Source: Myxococcales bacterium (GTDB lineage: Bacteria > Myxococcota_A > UBA796 > GCA-2862545). Taken from it: 64,000 nt of DNA. The notes below the pieces were generated by a model that worked only from the letters and a program-made list of their open reading frames with translations, was not told the DNA's origin and did no database searches. The stretch is from contig JAHQVJ010000207.1 in assembly GCA_019634415.1 (NCBI GenBank), positions 1-64,000 on the forward strand, given 5' to 3'. Position numbers and translations under genes: made by a program. Positions 8,380 through 16,895 of the stretch are shown piece after piece; positions within the stretch are counted from its first letter, which is position 1; each line of letters starts with the position of its first letter.

Positions 8380-9297
8380 ATGTCCGGACCACTGCCACCC
8401 ACCGCGAACAAGCTGTCGGACGACTTCGTCGCCTCGGGATCGCTGCAGCTCGCCGATGCCACCGACGACGATCTGCTCGCCCGGCTGCGCGCCCTGCTCG
8501 ACGACGGCATCTACGGCATGTGCTTCAGCGCTTACCTGGAGGGCCAGGGCCCAGCGCTGAAGTCGGTGCTCCCCGAGGCGCAGGTGCGACAGCGGCTGCA
8601 GGCCATCGTGCCCCACACCCGCTGGATCCGGACCTTCTCCTGCACCGAGGGCAACCAGCACGCCGCATCGGTCGCCCACGAGCACGGCGTGAAGACGCTG
8701 GTGGGCGCCTGGATCGACGACGACCTCGAGCGCAACGAGGAAGAGCTGACCGCGGTGATCGAGGTGGCCCGTGCGGGGCACGCCGATCGCATCGCGGTGG
8801 GCAACGAGGTGCTGCTGCGCGGGGAGCTGTCGGAGCAGCAGATCATCGACTACCTGCAGCGCGTCAAGGACGCCGTGCCTGGCGTGCCCGTGGCCTACGT
8901 CGACGCCTACTTCCAGTTCCCGCAGCACCCCGCCCTCACGGCGGCCTGCGACTTCCTGCCCATCAACTGCTACCCCTTCTGGGAGGGCTGCCCCCTGGAG
9001 CACAGCGTGGCCTACGCCCAGGAGATGGTGCGCCGGGTGGCGGCGGTGGCCGACGGCAAGCCCGTGGTCATCGCGGAGACGGGCTGGCCCACCGCAGGCA
9101 CCCCCGAGCAAGGGGCGGTGCCGGGCCTGCGCCACATGGCGCTGTACGCCCTGAACCTCATCCGCTGGGCGGAGCAGGCCGATATCCCCTTGTTCTGGTT
9201 CTCCGCGTTCGACGAGGCCTGGAAGGTGGGTGCCGAGGGCGACTGCGGTGCGTTCTGGGGATTCTGGGACGCAGAGGGTACCCTCAAGCTCTCGTGA
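8380..9297 (+). CDS. Glycoside hydrolase family 17 protein (first copy)
   Basis: A 305-residue GH17-like TIM-barrel enzyme. The acid/base Glu is E143 in 'AVGNEVLLRG' and the nucleophile E233 in 'IAETGWPTAG', with the family's 'YGMCFSAY' strand near residue 45. GH17 enzymes act on beta-1,3-glucans as hydrolases or transglycosylases. A good ribosome site (gggaggacgc) precedes the ATG. No signal peptide or membrane segment is seen. It sits between the GH30 gene and a second GH17-type gene in one transcription unit, so the three probably share a beta-1,3/1,6-glucan substrate or oligosaccharide (inference). Confidence 0.8.
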   Translation: MSGPLPPTANKLSDDFVASGSLQLADATDDDLLARLRALLDDGIYGMCFSAYLEGQGPALKSVLPEAQVRQRLQAIVPHTRWIRTFSCTEGNQHAASVAHEHGVKTLVGAWIDDDLERNEEELTAVIEVARAGHADRIAVGNEVLLRGELSEQQIIDYLQRVKDAVPGVPVAYVDAYFQFPQHPALTAACDFLPINCYPFWEGCPLEHSVAYAQEMVRRVAAVADGKPVVIAETGWPTAGTPEQGAVPGLRHMALYALNLIRWAEQADIPLFWFSAFDEAWKVGAEGDCGAFWGFWDAEGTLKLS

Positions 9298-9304
9298 GGT
9301 GCAC

Positions 9305-10234
9305 GTGCACAGCGAATTCCAAGGTGTGTGCTACTCCGGCTACCGCCGAGAGCAGAGTCCCGACGACGGCGTCTACCCGTCCCCCGAGCAGATCGCCGAG
9401 GATCTGCAGATCATCGCCAAGGGCTGGCGCAAGCTGCGCTTGTACGACAGCGGCCCCCACGCGCGGCTCGTCCTGGAGACCATCGAGCGCCTGGGGTTGC
9501 CCCTGGAGGTCATGCTCGGGGCCTACGTCACGGCAGAGGCGAGCAACCCGTCGAACCCGTGGGGAGGCGGCGTCTACTCGGACGAACAGCTCGCCCGGAA
9601 CGTGCGCCTCAACGAGGCCGAGGTGGACCAGGCCATCGCGCTGGCCCAGCGCTACCCCACGCTGGTCACCTCGGTGTCGGCGGGCAACGAGGCCACCGTG
9701 GACTGGACGGACCACCTGGTACCGGTGGACCGGGTGATCCACTACGTGAAGCGGATGAAGGCCGCCATCGAGCAGCCGATCACCTTCTGCGAGAACCACG
9801 TTCCCTGGATGGGGAAGCTCGCGCCGCTGGTGGCCGAGCTGGACTTCATCAGCGTGCACACCTACCCGGTGTGGGAGTACCGCTCCATCGAGGAGGCCAT
9901 CGCCGTGACGGACGGGGACTGGCGCCGCATCGCCGAGCGCTACCCCGACACACCGGTGGTGATCACCGAGGCAGGCTGGACCACCCGCTCGAACGGCCGC
10001 GGCATCGAGCCACACAACGCGAGCCCCGAGCTGCAGGTGCAGTACTACCGCGAGCTGTCCCGCTGGGCCGACGACAACCAGGTGCTCGTCTACGTGTTCG
10101 AGGCCTTCGACGAGCCGTGGAAGGGATCGGCCGATCCCGACGAGCCCGAGAAGCACTGGGGCCTGTTCACGGTGGACCGCCAGCCGAAGCTGGTGATGCA
10201 GCCCTACTTCCCCGAGCTGCCCGCCAGCCGGTGA
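9305..10234 (+). CDS. Glycoside hydrolase family 17 protein (second copy)
   Basis: A 309-residue GH17-like protein with 'FQGVCYSGYRREQSP' at the N-terminus, putative acid/base E129 in 'SVSAGNEATVDW' and nucleophile E222 in 'VVITEAGWTTRS'. It is a divergent paralogue of the preceding gene, not a recent duplicate. The start is a GTG 8 bp after the previous stop, with gagg just upstream; another in-frame GTG lies 6 bp earlier. No signal peptide is present. It ends the glycosidase unit; a hairpin follows at 10240. Hydrolase versus glucan-remodelling activity cannot be told from sequence. Confidence 0.78.
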   Translation: MHSEFQGVCYSGYRREQSPDDGVYPSPEQIAEDLQIIAKGWRKLRLYDSGPHARLVLETIERLGLPLEVMLGAYVTAEASNPSNPWGGGVYSDEQLARNVRLNEAEVDQAIALAQRYPTLVTSVSAGNEATVDWTDHLVPVDRVIHYVKRMKAAIEQPITFCENHVPWMGKLAPLVAELDFISVHTYPVWEYRSIEEAIAVTDGDWRRIAERYPDTPVVITEAGWTTRSNGRGIEPHNASPELQVQYYRELSRWADDNQVLVYVFEAFDEPWKGSADPDEPEKHWGLFTVDRQPKLVMQPYFPELPASR

Positions 10235-10239
10235 GGTCT

Positions 10240-10266
10240 GGCGCCATTGGATAGGCCGATGGCGCC
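10240..10266 (+). terminator. Hairpin after the GH unit, possible terminator
   Basis: GGCGCCAT (10240-10247) and ATGGCGCC (10259-10266) form a perfect 8-bp stem with an 11-nt loop, six bases after the GH17 stop. No U-run follows, so it may be a terminator of GC-rich type or an mRNA 3'-end stabiliser. Confidence 0.4.
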
Positions 10267-10323
10267 CCTCGCGAGTGTCTGCCGAGACAGGGGTCCTAGG
10301 CTCTGGCACACCCAGGAGACTTC

Positions 10324-11388
10324 ATGTCGAGCGAGCTGTCGATCCCTACCGATGCCCCCGTCCTGGTCACTGGCGCCACGGGCTACGTGGCTGGCCGCGT
10401 GGTGGAGCGGCTGCTGCAGGAGGGCCTCACGGTGCACGCCACCGTGCGAGATCCGAGCAACACCGAGCGGCTCGGGTACCTGACGGATCTGGCCCAGGGC
10501 AGTCCGGGCGAGATCCGGTTCTTCGGGGCCGACCTCACGAAGCCAGGCAGCTTCGCCGAGGCCATGGAGGGCTGCCAGGTGGTCTTTCACGTGGCCTCTC
10601 CCTTCATCAACAACGTCGAGGATCCACAGAAGGAGCTGGTGGATCCTGCCGTAGACGGGACGACCAACGTATTGGAGCAAGCCAACGCCACCGACAGCGT
10701 GACGCGCGTGGTGGTCACCAGCAGCTGCGCTGCGATCTACGGCGATGCCATCGATCTGCAGAGCACCCCGCGCGGCGTGTTCGACGAGGAGGTGTGGAAC
10801 ACCACCTCCACCCTGACCCACAACGCCTACTCCCTGTCGAAGACGCTGGCGGAGCGCAAGGCCTGGGAGATCGCCGAGGCGCAGGACCGCTGGCGGCTGG
10901 TGGTGTGCAACCCGGCGCTCGTGATGGGCCCCGGCGTGCGGATCCACCCCTCCTCCGAGAGCCACAACCTGATGAAGCAGATGGTGGACGGCACCATGGC
11001 CTCGGGCATGCCCGACCTTCAGATCGGCGTGGTGGACGTGCGCGACCTGGCCGAAGCACATCTTCGAGCCGGCTTCCTCCCCGAGGCCGAGGGCCGTCAC
11101 GTGCTGGTGGGGACGAACGCCTCGGTGCCGATGATGGTGGACGCCTTGCGAGCGACGTGGGGCAAGCTGCGCCTGCCCAAGCGCATCGCACCGAAGTGGC
11201 TGCTGTGGCTCGTCGGACCGTTCGCCGGGCTCACGCGGGCCTTCGTGTCCCGCAACATCGGCCATCCGTGGAAGGCCGACAACTCCAAGAGCATCGAGAA
11301 GCTCGGCCTGACCTACCGGCCGCTGGCCGACACCCTGAACGACTTCGTACAGCAGCTGGTGGACGACGGCACCGTGCAGGCGCCCTGA
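10324..11388 (+). CDS. Extended SDR, dihydroflavonol-4-reductase-like
   Basis: A 354-residue NAD(P)-dependent reductase of the extended SDR class. The N-terminal Rossmann motif is TGATGYVAG (about 18-26). The 'VFHVASPF' and 'VVVTSSCAAIYG' strands and the catalytic YSLSK follow. This pattern fits dihydroflavonol reductase / cinnamoyl-CoA reductase relatives, which reduce aldehydes or ketones next to a ring or lipid; the substrate here cannot be told. A 'caggag' ribosome site precedes the start. It is separated from the glycosidases by a hairpin and converges with the next gene. Confidence 0.8.
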   Translation: MSSELSIPTDAPVLVTGATGYVAGRVVERLLQEGLTVHATVRDPSNTERLGYLTDLAQGSPGEIRFFGADLTKPGSFAEAMEGCQVVFHVASPFINNVEDPQKELVDPAVDGTTNVLEQANATDSVTRVVVTSSCAAIYGDAIDLQSTPRGVFDEEVWNTTSTLTHNAYSLSKTLAERKAWEIAEAQDRWRLVVCNPALVMGPGVRIHPSSESHNLMKQMVDGTMASGMPDLQIGVVDVRDLAEAHLRAGFLPEAEGRHVLVGTNASVPMMVDALRATWGKLRLPKRIAPKWLLWLVGPFAGLTRAFVSRNIGHPWKADNSKSIEKLGLTYRPLADTLNDFVQQLVDDGTVQAP

Positions 11389-11398
11389 GGAGCGCGCC

Positions 11399-11971
11399 TC
11401 ACAGGAACGGCCACAGGCTCAACACCACCATCGCCAGCGAAGAGGCCGTGGCCAGCACCAGCAGCCCGCCAGCCGCCACCACCCGGCCCCACGCTGGCGC
11501 CCTGTCTTCCTGCGTGGCCACTGTATCGTAGGGGTTGGATGCCTCGCGCATCGCCCGCAAGGACACGGCTGCAAGGGTCGCCCCCACGACCGCCCCGGTG
11601 GACGTGGTCACGAACCAGCCCACGGGTCCTCGGCCCCCGAACTGTGCCCCGTCGGACACGAGCCAGCCGAGCCAGAGCACGAGTGCCGACAGGCCAAGCA
11701 CACCACCCGCGAGCGGCAGCAGCGCACGCCAGGGCTGCTCCGGCGCCTGCGGCACGTCCTGATGACAAGGCACGCACTGCAGCCCCACCTCCCCGAACAA
11801 CATCTCCGCGCGAGCCAGCTCGATCCCGCAGCTGGCACACACCTGCGACCCCTCCACCTCCGGAAGATCGAGCTGGCCGGTGCCGCGCCGGTAGTCCTCT
11901 CGGTGGGCGCGCGCTGCTCGGGCGGCGCGATCCTGATCTCGGAACGCCTTCCCCACTCCGATGGTCGACAT
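11399..11971 (-). CDS. Zinc-ribbon membrane protein
   Basis: A 190-residue protein with a charged N-terminus, one CxxC...CxxC zinc-ribbon (CASC about 46-49, CVPC about 66-69) and then three hydrophobic segments (about 82-105, 118-140 and 162-188). It is likely a small inner-membrane protein with a cytoplasmic metal-binding knuckle. I do not recognise a family. It lies between two oxidoreductases and converges with the extended SDR gene with a 10-bp gap. Confidence 0.6.
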   Translation of the reverse strand: MSTIGVGKAFRDQDRAARAARAHREDYRRGTGQLDLPEVEGSQVCASCGIELARAEMLFGEVGLQCVPCHQDVPQAPEQPWRALLPLAGGVLGLSALVLWLGWLVSDGAQFGGRGPVGWFVTTSTGAVVGATLAAVSLRAMREASNPYDTVATQEDRAPAWGRVVAAGGLLVLATASSLAMVVLSLWPFL

Positions 11972-12020
11972 GGGCCCTCCTTCCGCGTCTTACGAGGTGA
12001 AACGCCCCATTGTTTCCAGT

Positions 12021-12998
12021 CTAGGCGTCGGCCAGCAGGCCCTCGCTGATCTCCCACAGCTTCTCGGCGGACTCGTCGCTGCAGGCATGGGCGTTCACAC
12101 CCTGGAAGCGGGCGGAGGGGCCGTCGGGATCCGTAGGAGCGGCCACGTCGCAGTCCTCGCAGTACACACCTGCCACCCCTTGCAGCGCCGGTGACGTGGC
12201 AGCCCACAGCGTGGTGCTGCAGCCCTGCTCCGGCGTCTTGAAGCCTGCCTTGGCCATCTCCGTGGGCTCGCCGTCCTCGCCCAGCCAGCCCAGGGCCACC
12301 ATCTCTTCCTTGCCCAGGTGCCGCTGCAGCGGTGTGAAGATGCCTCCCGGATGGACCGAGAACGCAGCGCCGCCGGACTCCCTCAGCCGCCGCGACAGGC
12401 CGTTCGCGAACAGGGCGTTGGCCGTCTTCGCCTGCCCGTAGGCCCGCCACTTGTGGTACTCGGTGCGCTCGTATTGCGGATCGTCCCAGCGGATGTCCGA
12501 CAGCTTGTGCGCCGTGGACGACAGGGCCACCACCCGCGCCCCCGCCGTCTTCTGCAGCAGGGGCATCAACGCCTTCGTCAAGGCGAAGTGGCCCATGTGG
12601 TTGATCCCGAACTGCGACTCCCACCCGGGCCCCACCCGCGCCTCGGGGCACGCCATGATGCCGGCATTGTTGACGAGCCAGTCCAGCCGTGGCAGCTCTC
12701 CCACCATGGTGGCTGCAAAGCTGCGGACCGACGCGAGATCGGCCAGATCCATCGGCGCGGAGCGCACCGTGCCCTCGATGCCTGCCAGAGCCTGGGCCGC
12801 CTTGTCGGGCGAGCGCACGGGCACGACCACGACAGCCCCCTTCGACGCCAGGGCGCGCGTGGTCTCGAGGCCAATGCCGCTGTAGCCACCGGTGACGATG
12901 GCCACCTTCCCCGTCAGATCGAGCTCGGCGAGGACCTCGTCGCCGGTGCTCCGCGCGTGGAATCCAGACTGGGTGGGGCTCTGATCGGACACGGCCAT
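12021..12998 (-). CDS. Classical short-chain dehydrogenase/reductase
   Basis: A 325-residue SDR. The cofactor motif is TGGYSGIG, followed by NNAGIM, the catalytic 'SSTAH' serine and YGQAK (YxxxK). Length and the 'HPGGIFTPLQRHL' segment resemble retinol-dehydrogenase/WWOX-type oxidoreductases. The start at 12998 has a perfect ribosome site (aggaggt) four bases upstream; a longer frame from 13052 lacks one. The substrate is unknown. The C-terminus has an unusual Cys pair (YCEDCD). Confidence 0.85.
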   Translation of the reverse strand: MAVSDQSPTQSGFHARSTGDEVLAELDLTGKVAIVTGGYSGIGLETTRALASKGAVVVVPVRSPDKAAQALAGIEGTVRSAPMDLADLASVRSFAATMVGELPRLDWLVNNAGIMACPEARVGPGWESQFGINHMGHFALTKALMPLLQKTAGARVVALSSTAHKLSDIRWDDPQYERTEYHKWRAYGQAKTANALFANGLSRRLRESGGAAFSVHPGGIFTPLQRHLGKEEMVALGWLGEDGEPTEMAKAGFKTPEQGCSTTLWAATSPALQGVAGVYCEDCDVAAPTDPDGPSARFQGVNAHACSDESAEKLWEISEGLLADA

Positions 12999-13236
12999 GG
13001 GGACCTCCTGGTTCCAGGCCTCCCTACAGTGCCTCGCGCACTCCCGCATCACCCGAACGTCGCTTCCTCACGGCAGGATCCAGGTCATCGCCTCCGAGGT
13101 CCGCAGGAACACGATCCGGTCGAACTGATCGGCCACCACCATCTCCAGCCGCGACGTCCCTCGCCTCGAAGGAGGCGGGCGTTGTGAGCACACGCCTGCA
13201 GCGGTACGAACGGTGGCTCGCAGGGACGAGCGGTGG

Positions 13237-13725
13237 TCACCCCACCTCACGATGCACGACCACGGTCTGCACGTGCTCGCGCAGCCCCGCCAGCAGCTGG
13301 CCCACCAGGCTCCCCATCCGACGACGCAGGAACAGCACGTTCAGCACAGCCACCCACGGAGTGCGCGGCGCGTAGAACGTGTCGATGCGTACCGTGGTGA
13401 CGGCGCCCGCGGGCTGAAGCGTGATGCGAAACCCGTAGCCGCGAAGCATGCGCGACATCCCGAAGCTGTCCTCGTCCACGACGTAGGTGACGGAGCTACC
13501 GGGCTCCACCTCCACCACCCGCTCCACCAGTCGACCCTGCCGAGACCCGAAGGACACGCGACACGTGCGGGACGCACCGACCGTCTCCCGATCCGAGCAG
13601 CGCTCCACCTCGTGGACGAGGGGCGCCCACGCCGACAGCTGCCGGGCGTCCATCAGAACGTCCCAAACAGCGGTGGCAGGGGCGTGGATCGAGATCTGTC
13701 GTGACAGCTGATGTGGACCGAGCAT
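13237..13725 (-). CDS. SRPBCC (START-like) family protein
   Basis: A 162-residue helix-grip protein: 'ISIHAPATAVWDVLMDARQL' at the N-terminus is the usual SRPBCC opening, followed by antiparallel strands and a long C-terminal helix. Members bind hydrophobic ligands or act as cyclases and dehydratases; no catalytic residue can be named here. A 'gaggaggaacgc' ribosome site precedes the ATG. The divergent upstream region holds CTGAC-N7-GTCAG at 13768-13784, a possible operator. Confidence 0.7.
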   Translation of the reverse strand: MLGPHQLSRQISIHAPATAVWDVLMDARQLSAWAPLVHEVERCSDRETVGASRTCRVSFGSRQGRLVERVVEVEPGSSVTYVVDEDSFGMSRMLRGYGFRITLQPAGAVTTVRIDTFYAPRTPWVAVLNVLFLRRRMGSLVGQLLAGLREHVQTVVVHREVG

Positions 13726-13920
13726 GCGTTCCTCCTCGCGTGAATGACTCCTTGATACGCGGGGAGCCTGACAGAACCCGTCAGCGAAGCGCAGCCCTGT
13801 GCACCTTCGGGGATCTGCAGAGGTAACTAGTCAGCTGCATTCGTTCCCGAGTTGCCAGAATCGGGCGATCCGGGCCCGCTGACATGGTAGATTCCCGGGG
13901 TCGCCGACCTTGGAGGTCAG
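13726..13920. promoter_or_regulatory. Divergent intergenic region with small palindrome
   Basis: This gap separates the divergent SRPBCC and lamin-tail genes. It contains CTGAC (13768-13772), a 7-base spacer and GTCAG (13780-13784), a perfect short palindrome of operator type, and 'ttggaggtcag' just before the lamin-tail start. No clear -10/-35 pair could be picked out. Confidence 0.3.
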
Positions 13921-14676
13921 ATGCACCTGTGGCTGGTCCTCTCGGGCTGTTCCGTTCCCCTGGCTCCCTGCGCTTCCGACGCGGACTGCTCCAGCGCCTT
14001 CGGCATCGGCTGGACCTGCACCGTCGAGGGCAGCTGCCTGCTCCAGCAGCAGACCATGCTCACGGGGACCGACACCGGGCCCACGGACACGCTCCCCACG
14101 GGCGACACCGGCACCTCGAAGCCCCCACAGCTCGTGGTCGTCATCAACGAGGTGCTCTACGATCCCACCAACGAGGAGCCAGCCACTGGCGAGCCCCCTC
14201 CCGGAGACGCAAACGGAGACGGCGTCTACGTACACGATGACGACGAGTTCGTGGAGTTGGTCAACATCTCGGGAGGCACGGTCGATCTGACCGGCTACAC
14301 GCTCTACGACCAGGAAGCCTGGGATCTCGAGGACCCGCGCCACGTCGTACCTGCCGGCACCATCCTGCCTCCAGGGCATGCCCTGGTCGTCTTCGGAGGC
14401 GGCAGCCCAGACCAGAGCAAGGGCGCCTTCGGGGGGGCCACGGTGCAGGTGGCCACCGGCGGCCGCATCAACCTCAACAACTCCAACGACGTCCTGCGAG
14501 TGGCGCACCCCTCCGGAGTGGTGGTCGCCACCTTCGACGTGACCGCGCGGTCCAACAACCCCAACGAGTCGTACACGCGCAATCCCGACGTCACGGGACC
14601 CTTCGAGCAACACAGCAACCAGACGACCCTGCTGTTCTCGCCGGGCACGCGGGTGGACGGTACACCGTTCCCCTGA
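13921..14676 (+). CDS. Lamin-tail-domain lipoprotein
   Basis: A 251-residue exported protein. The N-terminus (MHLWLVLSGCS) is a short lipoprotein signal. It is followed by a Cys-containing segment, a Thr/Asp/Gly linker and a lamin-tail domain from about residue 74: 'VVINEVLYDP', 'GDANGDG', 'DDEFVELVNISGGTVDLTGYTLYD', and 'LPPGHALVVFGGG'. Bacterial lamin-tail domains occur on secreted nucleases and surface proteins and are thought to mediate attachment; there is no catalytic partner domain here. The DANGDG stretch may bind calcium. The gene is solitary and convergent with the kinase operon. Confidence 0.75.
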   Translation: MHLWLVLSGCSVPLAPCASDADCSSAFGIGWTCTVEGSCLLQQQTMLTGTDTGPTDTLPTGDTGTSKPPQLVVVINEVLYDPTNEEPATGEPPPGDANGDGVYVHDDDEFVELVNISGGTVDLTGYTLYDQEAWDLEDPRHVVPAGTILPPGHALVVFGGGSPDQSKGAFGGATVQVATGGRINLNNSNDVLRVAHPSGVVVATFDVTARSNNPNESYTRNPDVTGPFEQHSNQTTLLFSPGTRVDGTPFP

Positions 14677-14688
14677 GCCGCGCGCCGC

Positions 14689-15399
14689 TCAGAAGCGCCA
14701 GCTGACCTCGACGTTGGGGGACCTACGGGCGGGTGCACGCACCGTCAGCACCACCCCCGACACCAGTCCCACGCTCCCTGCCGCCAGAGCCACCACGGAC
14801 CACGAGCCGTCCCGCTCGGCGCGCTGCACCGCCGACATGCCATCGGTGGGGCACAGGAAGCCATCGGGGGTGTTCAGGCAGGTGGCCCGGACGTCGCTGC
14901 GAGCCGCCAGGGCGGAGCCGCCGAGCACGGCCCCGAGCACCATCGCGGCAGCACCGCCCCACGCGGTGGCCGTTCCCGCCATTCGCTGCCCCCGCCCCAC
15001 ATCCCGGAGCTCGGCGGCGGCCTCGTCGATGCGGATTATCAAACCCGTGGCCCTCCGAGCCAGTTGGTCCTGCTCCTCGGGCGAGAGAGTGGCCATGGCT
15101 CGGTAGCGGTTCAGCAGATCCAGGGCCTCGGACAGGCGTCCCAGACGCTCGTGGGCATTGGAGAGGTTGAACAGCAGCTCCACCCGCTCGGTCATGTCGT
15201 AGCAGGCCTGCCATGCCTCGATGGCCGGCTCGTAGGCGCCCTCGGCGTACAGGCGCCTGCCGTTCTCGAACAGCGCACGCGCCTCGTCCAGCTGCGCATC
15301 GTCCATCGGCCGGACCCGCGCGTCGGGTGGCGGGCCGTCCGAGACAGGTGCTTGGGCCACCGCCCCATCGACGCACAGAAGGAGGCTCCACAGCCACAT
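14689..15399 (-). CDS. Exported TPR protein of the kinase operon
   Basis: A 236-residue protein with a signal peptide (MWLWSLLLCVDGAVAQA) and TPR-like helices ('ARALFENGRRLYAEGAYEPAIEAWQACYD' region and 'LLFNLSNAHERLGRLSEALDLLNRY' region). A linker and two hydrophobic segments near the C-terminus (about 150-170 and 205-225) follow. It begins 4 bp after the kinase stop, so translation is probably coupled. Kinase-plus-TPR pairs of this type recur in myxobacteria (family knowledge). It may sense or scaffold on the periplasmic side of the kinase (inference). Confidence 0.65.
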   Translation of the reverse strand: MWLWSLLLCVDGAVAQAPVSDGPPPDARVRPMDDAQLDEARALFENGRRLYAEGAYEPAIEAWQACYDMTERVELLFNLSNAHERLGRLSEALDLLNRYRAMATLSPEEQDQLARRATGLIIRIDEAAAELRDVGRGQRMAGTATAWGGAAAMVLGAVLGGSALAARSDVRATCLNTPDGFLCPTDGMSAVQRAERDGSWSVVALAAGSVGLVSGVVLTVRAPARRSPNVEVSWRF

Positions 15400-15403
15400 G
15401 CTC

Positions 15404-16879
15404 TCACCCACCCGTCGCAAAGGGGTCCAAGATCTCGTCCTGCTCCGACAAGCGCCACCCGTCATCCTCCTCGACGTCGGGCTCGTCGGGCTCGTCGGGC
15501 TCCGTCGGCGCCACGGGAGCGTCGGGCTCGGTGCCCGTCTCGTCACCGGGAAGCTCGACCTCGACAGCCTCCTCGACATCGCCATCGGCACCTGGCTCGG
15601 CGTCGATCTCGGCATCCGCCGAGGCGGGCCCATCGTCGTCGGCAGGCTCCGCGTCCTCCTCCGGCGGCTCGGGTAGCTCCACCGGCTGCTCCACGACCAA
15701 TTCGACCACGGGCTGTGGGGCCGGCAGCTCCGGGGGAAGGGCTGCAAAGGGAGCCAGGCGATCTTCGCTCGGTTCGAGCCCGGCACTCATCGTCGGCAGG
15801 CGGTCGGCGCTCAGCACGTACGACACCGACACGCCACCAGCCACGACGGCCAGCAACACCGCAGCGACGTAGAGCACGGACCAGCTCGCGGCGCGAGGCT
15901 CGGGACGTGTACGCGGAGGCTCCGCCTCCACCGAGGGTCCCTCCGTGACCTGCTGCTCCAGGTTCTTCCAGAACTCCACGCGCTCGGAGAACGTCTTCGC
16001 CATCCAGCTGCGGAGCTCCCGGCCACCCGCGGAGGGCAGCTCGGTCATCATGCAGTTCTCGAGCTGCTCCTGGAACTCCAGCGCCGATGAGCAGCGCTGC
16101 TCCGGATCCCGTGCCAGCGCTCCCAGCACCACTCGATCCAGCTGGGCGGGCACACGGTCGTTGAGGCTGCTCGGGGGCGGGATGTCCCGATAGACCACCT
16201 GGTGCATGCGCTCCACGTTGGAGCGGCCCGGGAACAAGCGACGCCGCGTGAGCATCTCCCAGAGCACGATGGCCAGCTGGAACACGTCGGAGCGCTCGTC
16301 CGCTGGCTTGCCCTGCAGCTGCTCGGGAGCCATGTGGCTCACCTTGCCCTTCAGGATGCCGCTCTGCGTCATCCCCTCGCCCGGCCGAGTGGCGATGCCA
16401 AAGTCGAGCAGCTTGACCGCGCCGTTGTAGCAAACCATGATATTCGAGGGAGAAACGTCACGATGTAAGATCGGAGACGGTTGTCCGTCGGGGGTGACCA
16501 GGGAGTGGGCGTAGTCGAGGCCCGCAGCCACCTGGGCGGCCACGTAGGTGGCCAAGGCCACCGGGATGCCGTACTCCACGTCTTGCAGCGTGGAGAGCAG
16601 GTAAGACACGCTCTCACCGCGCAGGTACTGCATCACGATGTAGGGACTGACCTTGTCGGTGCCCACGTCGAGGGTGTCGACGATGTTGGGATGGTTCAGC
16701 TGTGCCGCTAGACGCGCCTCCGTCAGGAAGCGATCCGCCAGCTGCGTGTCCGGCGCCCAGCCGAGGGTTCGCTTGAACACCACGAACTTCTCGAAGCCGC
16801 CTGGACCCTCCAGCACCGCAAGATGCACCACGGCCATGCCGCCCGAGCCGATCTGACTCCCCATTCGATAGGTGCTCAC
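15404..16879 (-). CDS. Transmembrane Ser/Thr protein kinase
   Basis: A 491-residue Hanks-type kinase. The kinase domain spans about 5-275: glycine loop GSGGMA (11-16), Lys36, HRD 139-141, Asn146, DFG 159-161 and MAPEQ in the activation segment. The catalytic loop reads HRDVSPSN, with Ser replacing the usual Lys, a variant common in myxobacterial kinases. One membrane helix lies near 345-370, followed by an extracytoplasmic tail of about 120 residues, very rich in Pro, Glu and Asp. A GTG at 16879 is preferred because ggaggaggg precedes it; an in-frame start at 16918 has none. It forms an operon with the genes on both sides. Confidence 0.9.
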   Translation of the reverse strand: MSTYRMGSQIGSGGMAVVHLAVLEGPGGFEKFVVFKRTLGWAPDTQLADRFLTEARLAAQLNHPNIVDTLDVGTDKVSPYIVMQYLRGESVSYLLSTLQDVEYGIPVALATYVAAQVAAGLDYAHSLVTPDGQPSPILHRDVSPSNIMVCYNGAVKLLDFGIATRPGEGMTQSGILKGKVSHMAPEQLQGKPADERSDVFQLAIVLWEMLTRRRLFPGRSNVERMHQVVYRDIPPPSSLNDRVPAQLDRVVLGALARDPEQRCSSALEFQEQLENCMMTELPSAGGRELRSWMAKTFSERVEFWKNLEQQVTEGPSVEAEPPRTRPEPRAASWSVLYVAAVLLAVVAGGVSVSYVLSADRLPTMSAGLEPSEDRLAPFAALPPELPAPQPVVELVVEQPVELPEPPEEDAEPADDDGPASADAEIDAEPGADGDVEEAVEVELPGDETGTEPDAPVAPTEPDEPDEPDVEEDDGWRLSEQDEILDPFATGG

Positions 16880-16895
16880 CCCCCTCCTCCGGCGG

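Noticed and set aside
13068..13250. 60-codon minus-strand frame ending VADQFDRIVFLRTSEAMTW
   Set aside because: Its end looks coding-like but there is no convincing start or family; it may be a gene remnant. Not called.
14102..14240. DANGDG stretch as an EF-hand dockerin
   Set aside because: Only one acidic loop is seen and it lies in the lamin-tail lead; a dockerin has paired loops.
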